Shown: positions 24,969 through 31,288 of the stretch, piece after piece
Numbering within the stretch: the first letter of the stretch is position 1
Layout of the letters: each line of letters starts with the position of its first letter
Assembly: GCA_017616895.1 (NCBI GenBank)
Contig: JAFZXE010000019.1
Coordinates: 62,001-126,000 of the forward strand
Length of the DNA stretch: 64,000 nucleotides
Reading direction: 5' to 3'
DNA from: Bacteroidales bacterium
GTDB lineage: Bacteria > Bacteroidota > Bacteroidia > Bacteroidales > P3
Notes under the pieces: generated by a model
Database searches by the model: none
The model's input: only the letters and a program-made list of their open reading frames with translations
What the model was told of the DNA's origin: nothing
Position numbers and translations under genes: made by a program

Positions 24969-25062
24969 ATCAATGCAGGTGCGAAAGCAGGGGTGGCGAC
25001 CTGTCCTTTGCTACGCAGAGCGGCCCTATACGTACTCGTGCCGAACTGGGAGCTGCATTGAT
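24969..25062. ncRNA. 94-nt structured segment closed by a 10-bp stem, behind the Thg1-like gene
   Basis: ATCAATGCAG (24969-24978) is the exact complement of CTGCATTGAT (25053-25062). Inside, CAGGT pairs with ACCTG and other short G/C pairs are possible. There is no ORF. It occupies the whole gap between the RNA-repair operon and the next small gene, so it may be a processed RNA or a 3' element of the operon. Confidence 0.5.
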
Positions 25063-25086
25063 ATTTTTGATGTATCATATTTGTAT

Positions 25087-25866
25087 TCATTTCTTGTCCT
25101 CCTTATTTGACTCCTCTACTATCGCTGTAATCATTTGGGAATATTCTTGCCCCATCGGCAATTCCATATCGATGTTCAACACACGGCGCGCACACAAGGT
25201 GGACTTTTTTGTCATTGGGTTGTATCCCTTTCTTTGTTCGTCGCGATAATACATGCCCACACCTCTCTTCTGCCAAAGAGGTAGGTCGTTGTAGTTGATG
25301 CCTCTCTCAAACAGCAACTCGTTCTTGTCGCCATTTGAAAGGCCTGACATCCGTTTCTGTGCTGCCGCAGCAGACAATCCCTCTTTACGCAGCGCCCAAT
25401 AGCAATGCGAGTTCAACGAGTTGCGATGAGCATCCTCCTGCCGCCATCTGAAATAATCCACCACATTGGATAAAGTCGGCAAGGGAACAAGCCTGTTATC
25501 GAACACGGCAACACTACCCATACTCGTAGAGAAAGTCACGGATGCTTCTGATGCGAGGATGGAAATCAACTTTCTGTCTTTTCTTCCGAATGTTGAATCA
25601 TCCAAGTGAAATAACATCGAAATCTCGTCACTTTGCGTATAACCATATACCATACGAAAGCCACAATTCATCAGGTGTTTTGTTGTCTCTATCATAGCAT
25701 CGCGAAACCTGATATCAAAAGGTGCTTCCAATTTCCACACCCTTCTTGTGAGTCGTGTGAATCCGTGTCCATCCAAACGAGCCACGATATATATGCCTTC
25801 AAGCATCGTTCTGTCGAGCGACTGCTCAAAACGTCTCATTTGTTTGTCAAGGGTGTCAAAATCCAT
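25087..25866 (-). CDS. Thg1-like protein (3'-5' RNA polymerase, tRNA-His guanylyltransferase family)
   Basis: The 259-residue protein carries the Thg1 signature: YIVARLDGHGFTRLTRRVWK (metal-binding aspartate near residue 33) and FRMVYGYTQSDEISMLF, with the second metal-site aspartate/glutamate pair SDE. A C-terminal helical part follows. Thg1 family enzymes add nucleotides to RNA 5' ends in the 3'-5' direction. Bacterial Thg1-like proteins repair tRNAs with damaged or shortened 5' ends. It lies 3 bases behind the Pnkp-like kinase gene and downstream of rtcB, so the three would act on the same broken RNAs. The function in this operon is inference. Confidence 0.87.
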   Translation of the reverse strand: MDFDTLDKQMRRFEQSLDRTMLEGIYIVARLDGHGFTRLTRRVWKLEAPFDIRFRDAMIETTKHLMNCGFRMVYGYTQSDEISMLFHLDDSTFGRKDRKLISILASEASVTFSTSMGSVAVFDNRLVPLPTLSNVVDYFRWRQEDAHRNSLNSHCYWALRKEGLSAAAAQKRMSGLSNGDKNELLFERGINYNDLPLWQKRGVGMYYRDEQRKGYNPMTKKSTLCARRVLNIDMELPMGQEYSQMITAIVEESNKEDKK

Positions 25867-25869
25867 AGT

Positions 25870-26343
25870 TTACTCCTCCCAATTTGATATTACAAAATCG
25901 TTGTTTTCAAGTCTTACAAAATATAGTTCATCAAATCCCTCCAACCTCGATGGTAGTTGAAGTCTATTGCTCGCTGCAGCAATCGCTTTCGACGGAACTT
26001 TGCCGCCCCTTTCATCGTTGCGCTTTACACAGTCCTTCACGATGCTCTGGAAGAATATGCCAATCACATGGTATCCATATTGCTTTGCTTTCTGAATATA
26101 CAATGCTCTATCGTTTATTTCGGGGTTGGTGTTGTCAACCACGAACGACTGCCTGTTATTCAGACATTCCATCAACAGCAAGCCCTCTTTGTTGCGAGTG
26201 TGCAAGATGTCAAGACTGATATGTGTATAGAAACCGTCCGACAGCATTTGGTTATAGAATGTTGTCTTCCCACTCGCCTGTATCCCGATAAATATTATCG
26301 CTTGCTTTTCTCTCTTTTCAAAAGGTAGATTATCCATAATCAT
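25870..26343 (-). CDS. Pnkp-like P-loop kinase (predicted polynucleotide 5'-kinase)
   Basis: The 157-residue protein is a single P-loop kinase domain: Walker A GIQASGKTTF at about residues 20-29, SLDILHTRN with the DxxR-like motif of polynucleotide kinases, and VVDNTNPEINDR (the DNTN strand typical of the Pnkp/T4 Pnk group). It would phosphorylate RNA 5'-OH ends. Standing between rtcB and the Thg1-like gene it completes a set for rebuilding cleaved RNA. The ATG at 26337 (third residue) is an alternative start. A 56-nt tRNA-shaped element lies 14 bases upstream. Confidence 0.8.
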   Translation of the reverse strand: MIMDNLPFEKREKQAIIFIGIQASGKTTFYNQMLSDGFYTHISLDILHTRNKEGLLLMECLNNRQSFVVDNTNPEINDRALYIQKAKQYGYHVIGIFFQSIVKDCVKRNDERGGKVPSKAIAAASNRLQLPSRLEGFDELYFVRLENNDFVISNWEE

Positions 26344-26357
26344 TCATTTTTACAAAA

Positions 26358-26413
26358 GAGGCCGCTAGAATAAACAGCGGAGGAATCCCGCTGAGGTTAC
26401 CACTCACGACCCC
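26358..26413 (-). ncRNA. tRNA-like 56-nt element before the kinase gene
   Basis: On the minus strand it reads as a 7-bp acceptor-like stem (GGGGTCG with CGGCCTC, two G-U pairs), GAG-TGGTAAC-CTC like a D arm, AGCGG-GATTCCT-CCGCT like an anticodon arm (5 bp, 7-nt loop), and an 11-nt single strand in place of the T arm. It has the same length and layout as 27684-27739. No T arm and no U33 are present, so it is not an ordinary tRNA gene. Confidence 0.55.
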
Positions 26414-26428
26414 AAAAGCGTCTGTCTG

Positions 26429-26474
26429 GTTTGAGAACCATGCATCCGACGTGCATGCAGTTGGCCTCCCAAAC
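26429..26474 (-). ncRNA. Hairpin element between rtcB and the kinase gene
   Basis: GTTTG (26429-26433) pairs with CAAAC (26470-26474). Inside, CATGCA (26439-26444) pairs with TGCATG (26452-26457) around a 7-nt loop, extended by AAC/GTT. It lies between the rtcB stop and the tRNA-like element. Confidence 0.4.
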
Positions 26475-26485
26475 AAACACCTGAA

Positions 26486-27661
26486 TCATCCTTTTATCAC
26501 CGCTATCGGCTCCAGTTTTGTCTTTATCTTCACTAGGTCGGCTTCGAGGGCAATCACCTGGTCGATGTCTTTATAGGCACTCGCTGCTTCGTCCAAGTCT
26601 TTCTGAACACGCAAACCGTGGATGATTTTCTTTGCCTCCATCCTTTTAATCTCTTCCTCTAGATTGAGCGTCTTAATGGCTTGCATACGGCTCATCGTTC
26701 GTCCGGCACCATGCGAGGAACTCATAAAGCTGTCAGGATTTCCCAACCCTTCTACGATATAGGAACTGGTGCCCATCGAGCCGGGAATGATCCCAACCTC
26801 GCCCTCTCTTGCGCGTACAGCACCCTTACGGTGGACAATGCAGTTGTGGCCGAAATGATTCTCCCAAGCCGCATAGTTGTGGGCAATGTCGATGGCGGGG
26901 TCAAACTCCACATCTGGCAACGCATCGGCAATAACTTCCTCGATGCGCTCCATCATCAGTCTTCGGTTGCATTTGGCGAAGGCGATGCAATAGTTCATCT
27001 CTGCCCAGTAATTGTTGAATTCGGGGGTCTTCAGCGGAAGAAACGGCAGTTCCAATTCCGGCTCCACCCTGCTGTAGTAAAGTTCGTTGAACCATTTGGC
27101 CCTCTTGTTGTAGAAGTCGCCCACCTGCTTTCCGAGGTTGCGTGAACCAGAGTGAATCATTATCCACAGCCACCCCTTCTCGTCGCGCTGAAGCTCGATG
27201 AAATGGTTGCCGCCACCAAGCGTTCCCACCTGATGATGGATGGATTTGTAGTGATTCTTCACCACTTGCAGCTTGTCAATATCGAAACCTGTAGGCAGAT
27301 GTTTCTCGTCCTGCATCTCCTCATGGTGATCCATTCCCAGAGGGATGCGCTCACGGATACCGGGCAGCACGACCTTTCTCAAGAGGGTCTTCGTCATCTT
27401 GCGGGCGCGGATGTTGGTCTTCACGGCACACATACCGCAGCCGATATCCACACCTACAGCGTTGGGAATCACCACATCGTTTGTCGGCAGCACACCACCG
27501 ATGGGCATCCCCATGCCCGCATGACAGTCAGGCATCAGCGCAATATGATGATACACGAAAGGGAGCGAAGCCAAGTTCTCCACTTGCTTGCGTGCCAATT
27601 TTTCGATGTCGGTGAGCCACATCTTGACTACGGTATTTCCTATCTTTTCTACTTTTTCCAT
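26486..27661 (-). CDS. rtcB: RtcB-family RNA ligase
   Basis: The 391-residue length and motifs fit the shorter bacterial RtcB: ALMPDCHAGMGMPIGGV, NAVGVDIGCGMCAVKT (Cys and Asp metal ligands), GTLGGGNHFIEL, and MIHSGSRNLGKQV. The C-terminal SSHGAGRTMSRMQA carries the histidine that takes the GMP. RtcB joins 3'-phosphate or 2',3'-cyclic phosphate ends to 5'-OH ends using GTP and Mn2+. Here it heads an operon with a Pnkp-like kinase and a Thg1-like polymerase, and its own leader is about 590 nt with several structured elements. No RtcR-type regulator or RtcA is seen nearby. Confidence 0.92.
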   Translation of the reverse strand: MEKVEKIGNTVVKMWLTDIEKLARKQVENLASLPFVYHHIALMPDCHAGMGMPIGGVLPTNDVVIPNAVGVDIGCGMCAVKTNIRARKMTKTLLRKVVLPGIRERIPLGMDHHEEMQDEKHLPTGFDIDKLQVVKNHYKSIHHQVGTLGGGNHFIELQRDEKGWLWIMIHSGSRNLGKQVGDFYNKRAKWFNELYYSRVEPELELPFLPLKTPEFNNYWAEMNYCIAFAKCNRRLMMERIEEVIADALPDVEFDPAIDIAHNYAAWENHFGHNCIVHRKGAVRAREGEVGIIPGSMGTSSYIVEGLGNPDSFMSSSHGAGRTMSRMQAIKTLNLEEEIKRMEAKKIIHGLRVQKDLDEAASAYKDIDQVIALEADLVKIKTKLEPIAVIKG

Positions 27662-27683
27662 ATTTTTCTATAGTTTAAACAAA

Positions 27684-27739
27684 GGGGCCGCTAAGATAAA
27701 CAGCGAACCAATCCCGCTGAGGTTACCACTCTCGGCCCC
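27684..27739 (-). ncRNA. tRNA-like 56-nt element before rtcB
   Basis: On the minus strand GGGGCCG pairs with CGGCCCC (7 bp), GAG-TGGTAAC-CTC forms a D-like arm and AGCGG-GATTGGT-TCGCT an anticodon-like arm (5 bp with one G-U, 7-nt loop). Then an 11-nt linker GTTTATCTTAG replaces the T arm. It ends 22 bases before the rtcB ATG. Compared with 26358-26413 the stem changes (C to U, and C to U on the other side) keep the pairing. Confidence 0.58.
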
Positions 27740-28255
27740 ATTAGTTTCTAATAAAGGTCAGCATAAATTGTCCTCAGCGAAAACAATTCGCAGGCAATCA
27801 CCAACGCTGACCATTTGAGATTAAAGAGTGAACAGGTTATCTCACGACGAGCTATTGTTGTTCGGGAACTTTCGCTTCGCCACAATCGCGAAGTCTATCC
27901 AGACCCCCCAAGCTCTTTACGTCCGAAACGGGGTGGGGCATCCCTGTTCACTATTTTCACAATAAAGGTAGGATGCCGTTTGTTAAGAAGTTACGCATTA
28001 TCTGTATCTAAACCGCAGTACAATTCCGCGGAGGTTAGTACAGATTCCGCCCATGTTGCTTCCACATCCAGCATCAACCTGGAGGGAGGTTGGACTCCGG
28101 CGGATAACAAGCCTGGAGTTCAAGACCGGAATCGCACCGGCTCCAAGCTTGTGGCACCCCCTCGCAACGGCAATCACTACCTTCTGCCTGCTCGTAGAAC
28201 ACTGACGAACAGCACGAGCAACAGCAGTTTTCATTCTTTCAATGTCCTCTTTTTC
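27740..28255 (-). ncRNA. Structured leader region of the rtcB operon (series of folded segments)
   Basis: Between the promoter at 28262-28269 and rtcB no ORF is convincing, but strong complements follow one another. GGTCAGC/GCTGACC closes 27756-27812 around a GCGAA-TTGTT-TTCGC hairpin. AGTGAACAGG/CCTGTTCACT closes 27827-27952 around CTTCGC-GATTGTG-GCGAAG and other stems. CAAGC/GCTTG closes 28108-28151, whose inner GCCGG-TGCGATT-CCGGT looks like a tRNA T arm. GCTCGT/ACGAGC closes 28190-28219. They may be separate small RNAs or one long regulatory leader. Confidence 0.5.
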
Positions 28256-28261
28256 TCGCTG

Positions 28262-28269
28262 CAAAAGTA
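28262..28269 (-). promoter_or_regulatory. -7 element (TACTTTTG) for the structured leader and rtcB operon
   Basis: TACTTTTG on the minus strand. Transcription would begin near 28255 and cover all structured elements before rtcB. Confidence 0.55.
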
Positions 28270-28336
28270 CTACCATTTACCTCCGCTTCCCGATTTCTGC
28301 AAGACTTGCAAAGCATCCTTTTTTCGGAATTATTTG

Positions 28337-28344
28337 TAAATTTG
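28337..28344 (+). promoter_or_regulatory. -7 element (TAAATTTG) of the divergent gene at 28469
   Basis: TAAATTTG on the plus strand gives a leader of about 118 nt that contains a hairpin at 28390-28415. Confidence 0.5.
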
Positions 28345-28389
28345 CATAATACGACTTCGAAAAGGCATCATTCAAAACCGTTGAATTAT

Positions 28390-28415
28390 AAGATTTTGGA
28401 TTGTTTCAAAATCTT
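28390..28415 (+). promoter_or_regulatory. Leader hairpin with GATTGTTT loop
   Basis: AAGATTTTG and CAAAATCTT form a perfect 9-bp stem with the 8-nt loop GATTGTTT. The GATT start of the loop is shared with hairpins of the rtcB leader on the other strand. Confidence 0.45.
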
Positions 28416-28468
28416 ACGTCCCAACAAAATATCGGCAACCCTTTAAGCAACTATAACTCACAAAAGTC

Positions 28469-29569
28469 ATGATGGATCTCAGCAAAATACGGGTACACGA
28501 CAAGATGGTTGTACACATCAAACGAGACGCAACTCTCCTGTCGGACATATTCGTCAAACATCAACGGGTGGCCATCTACCACGAACAGACGTACCACGAA
28601 CCTATAAACAACTACCTGCGGCAGCACTACAATGAGATATACGACCGACTCTACTCCAACGGGATTGTATTCATATACATCCCGATGCTCATCGAGAATC
28701 TTGATTCGCTTGTGCAGTTCAATGTCCCCGACGGCATAAGTGCATTGAAAAACGCACCTGCGACAACGGATTTCTACAATAATCTCGCCGAGAACATAAC
28801 CGATATCCCTACCACTGGACGACCGATGCTTCTCATCAGCGACTACTGGAAAAGTCGGGAGGATAAAGAGTCGGTGTGTTTCGACTGCTACGACCTCGAC
28901 TATGCCGACGACCATCAGTTCATGTACGCCTTGCGGCACTATCTCCCGCCATTCAAGGTAAGACACTATGACCTTTCGTCCAACGAAAGCGGACTTAAGG
29001 GAAACATAGTGTGCGAAGAAGGTTCAGATGATGAGGCCTATGCCGACAGGGAAAGCATTGAATTAATATCCAACGAAATCCAAGAACGCATCAACCGACT
29101 TTATGCCTTGGGTGTTCCCGAGTCGCTGCTGAAACAGCTACTCTCTCTCCCCGAACCAAAGCCCAGCCGATTGGTCATCACCGAGAACTTCCGCATCCTG
29201 CTGCCCGATTATGACAACATGGAGATTGTGCTCAACCCGCTTTCGAAGGCGCTCTATTTCTTCTATCTGCGCCACACAGAAGGGTTGCGGTTCAAGGAAC
29301 TGCGCGACCACCGCGACGAGCTGTACGACATCTATGCCACCATCTCACCCCGCGAAAACATCGACAAGATGAACCGCAGCATCGACGATATGGTCGATAG
29401 CACCAAGAACGCCGTCAACGAGCATTGCAGCCGCATCAAGGCTGCCTTCGTATCGAAGTTCCAAGACCGCCTCGCCCGCCAATACTACATCACAGGCAAA
29501 GCCGGCGAACCCAAACTCATCACCCTCGACCGCTCGTTGGTGGAGGATAGGTCGGGAGAGGTGATGTGA
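28469..29569 (+). CDS. Hypothetical protein, 366 residues, divergent from the rtcB operon
   Basis: A soluble, charged protein without signal or membrane segments. The second half has a conserved-looking region (SRLVITENFRILLPDYDNME, then NPLSKALYFFYLRHTEGLRF) that I have met in Bacteroides proteins of unknown function. I cannot name a domain. Because it is transcribed away from the rtcB operon from a shared 75-bp promoter region, a regulatory or sensing role for the operon is possible but unproven. Two ATGs (28469, 28472) compete as start. Confidence 0.7.
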   Translation: MMDLSKIRVHDKMVVHIKRDATLLSDIFVKHQRVAIYHEQTYHEPINNYLRQHYNEIYDRLYSNGIVFIYIPMLIENLDSLVQFNVPDGISALKNAPATTDFYNNLAENITDIPTTGRPMLLISDYWKSREDKESVCFDCYDLDYADDHQFMYALRHYLPPFKVRHYDLSSNESGLKGNIVCEEGSDDEAYADRESIELISNEIQERINRLYALGVPESLLKQLLSLPEPKPSRLVITENFRILLPDYDNMEIVLNPLSKALYFFYLRHTEGLRFKELRDHRDELYDIYATISPRENIDKMNRSIDDMVDSTKNAVNEHCSRIKAAFVSKFQDRLARQYYITGKAGEPKLITLDRSLVEDRSGEVM

Positions 29570-29579
29570 TAAATGGGTA

Positions 29580-30905
29580 TCAAATTGAAAAATGTCTCAT
29601 AGCTCTTCTGAAGCCCTTGGCTGTAGCCTCCTTGACAGTCATTGCATAGAACTCACCTTCTCTTGATATATCAGTCCTATAGTATTGTTGGTCAAATGGC
29701 AAATGGTATATTTTCTCTCCGTTATTGACATTGCATTTTATCATAGGATAATCACCCATAGGAATTTTCATCACCTGAACTCCCAATTGTTTTGCAAACT
29801 CTTTTGCCATATCTGATAAGTCGGTAGTAGTAACGAATACTGGAACAATATCATAGAGCAAAAGATTTCGATGTTTGATTTTATATTCAATAGTGGTTCC
29901 AAAAAGTTGGCAAATCGCGTTTTCGTGAACTGTTTTTTGTTGCGACCAACGTTTACATTGAATAACATATACAGTTCTTTTGCCATCAGGACAAATTCGG
30001 TCAGCTATAATATCTCTGCCCAAATCCTCCACTCCTTTCTTTTCACCAAACTGCACAACATGCCATCTCCCATCAAATGGCTTCTTCCCTTCTCGAAGTA
30101 AATAGCCAATATATAGCTCATATTCAACGCCTATTTCCCAGTTGCTTTTTTCTCTTTTTTTGTATCTATCTAAAGCCAATTGATTGCGTTCGTCCACAGA
30201 CAATCTGCGATATTCATTGTCTGTCAACCAATCACGAGTGCGATCTCTATTATCGTTATAATCATCCAACGATGAAAATTGGTCTTTTATATGTACGAGG
30301 GATTCATCATCTTCGAAACTATCTTTCAGTTCAGGGAATATACTTAACAAGAATTCATACTTGTAAAGCATCTGTTTACTCTCAAAAAGACTTTCTTTAT
30401 ATATATTTCTTATCTCTTTCACTTTGTCTGCCGCGCTTGCCGCTGGATGAGATTTATATCGTAAATAATGTTCATCCTTCTCATAAATACATGTTTCAAA
30501 ATCGGCTTTTAATGCAGCAACTTCTTTGAAAGGTTTTTTGCTTTTCAAGAGATTGGATAGGCTTGCACTAATTTTCTTTTGAGAGTTTATTTGTTGATCG
30601 TAATCTTTCTTTAGTGAGTACAGTTGTTTTTCGTAATCATTTCTAACTTCCTTTATATGTTTCGCTTCACGTTCTTTAAGATCAAACAACTTTCTTTTCT
30701 GATTGATAACGACTATGCCAAACAAGCAACATATTCCAATAAAAAAAACAACAAATGCTATTTTGGAAACGAAAGTGCCTTCTCGGATTCCTTTATAAAA
30801 ATCTTCGTTCAGGACACATTTAATAATAATTATTGCCGATAAAAGGATACCAATGCCCAAAGGCCATTCCCATTTGTTTTTGTACTCTATATTTCGTTTA
30901 GACAT
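29580..30905 (-). CDS. Membrane-anchored Mrr-type restriction endonuclease-like protein
   Basis: The 441-residue protein begins with two membrane segments (WPLGIGILLSAIIIIKCVL and IAFVVFFIGICCLFGIVVI), then a long coiled coil (LKEREAKHIKEVRNDYEKQL onward). It ends in a PD-(D/E)xK nuclease domain with GVEDLGRDIIAD and VYVIQCKRW (D...QxK) followed by a Q/N-rich helix. This Mrr/restriction-endonuclease-like fold cuts DNA, often modified or foreign DNA. Attachment to the membrane suggests action on incoming DNA. No methylase accompanies it. Confidence 0.72.
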   Translation of the reverse strand: MSKRNIEYKNKWEWPLGIGILLSAIIIIKCVLNEDFYKGIREGTFVSKIAFVVFFIGICCLFGIVVINQKRKLFDLKEREAKHIKEVRNDYEKQLYSLKKDYDQQINSQKKISASLSNLLKSKKPFKEVAALKADFETCIYEKDEHYLRYKSHPAASAADKVKEIRNIYKESLFESKQMLYKYEFLLSIFPELKDSFEDDESLVHIKDQFSSLDDYNDNRDRTRDWLTDNEYRRLSVDERNQLALDRYKKREKSNWEIGVEYELYIGYLLREGKKPFDGRWHVVQFGEKKGVEDLGRDIIADRICPDGKRTVYVIQCKRWSQQKTVHENAICQLFGTTIEYKIKHRNLLLYDIVPVFVTTTDLSDMAKEFAKQLGVQVMKIPMGDYPMIKCNVNNGEKIYHLPFDQQYYRTDISREGEFYAMTVKEATAKGFRRAMRHFSI

Positions 30906-31020
30906 GATTGAATGTAGTACTCCCCGTTTTAGACAGGTTGATTAAGCTTTATTTGATTTACATTTAATCATCAAGTGTTTCTTTCTTCAAGTTGAAATGA
31001 CACGAAAATTATTCTTTTCT

Positions 31021-31203
31021 CTACAGTTGTTCTTTTACTTCGTTGACCTCCTCAATCAACTGCTGTTCCGTGGGAAGGTACAGTTGGTATTCTGAAGCCA
31101 AAATGGTTTTGTTGCCTTCTGGAAGCGTCGTGCGAACAAAATACGTACACGGCGTGTTCGCAATTGGATAATAAAAATCATCAAGCGCTTCTAAATTATC
31201 TAA
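31021..31203 (-). pseudogene. Remnant of a coding region, probably the C-terminal end of a DUF1016-type nuclease
   Basis: A 60-codon open stretch without a start codon, bounded upstream by an in-frame TAA at 31206-31204, encodes DDFYYPIANTPCTYFVRTTL and ends LPTEQQLIEEVNEVKEQL. Its acidic LPTEEQL-type end resembles the C-termini of other DUF1016 proteins, and an intact DUF1016 gene lies right upstream. It looks like the leftover of a related gene. The remaining gap to 30906 and to 31288 shows no other gene. Confidence 0.45.
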
Positions 31204-31288
31204 TTATCGCTGTTTATCTATCTCTGTCGTTATAATTTGGGTTAATACTTATCGTTCTATTTTTCCGTCTGCGAAAGTACGGAAAAAC

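Noticed and set aside
23105..25062. Integron attC sites at gene boundaries
   Set aside because: The stems lack the GTTRRRY/RYYYAAC core ends of attC sites and no integrase is in the window.
26358..26413. Ordinary tRNA gene
   Set aside because: No T arm, no U33, only 56 nt; listed as a tRNA-like element instead.
27815..28339. 174-codon plus-strand ORF and 92-codon minus-strand ORF in the rtcB leader
   Set aside because: The minus ORF starts inside the promoter element and both run through hairpins. Ser/Arg/Pro-rich translation without any motif. A short leader peptide from about 28235 remains possible but unproven.
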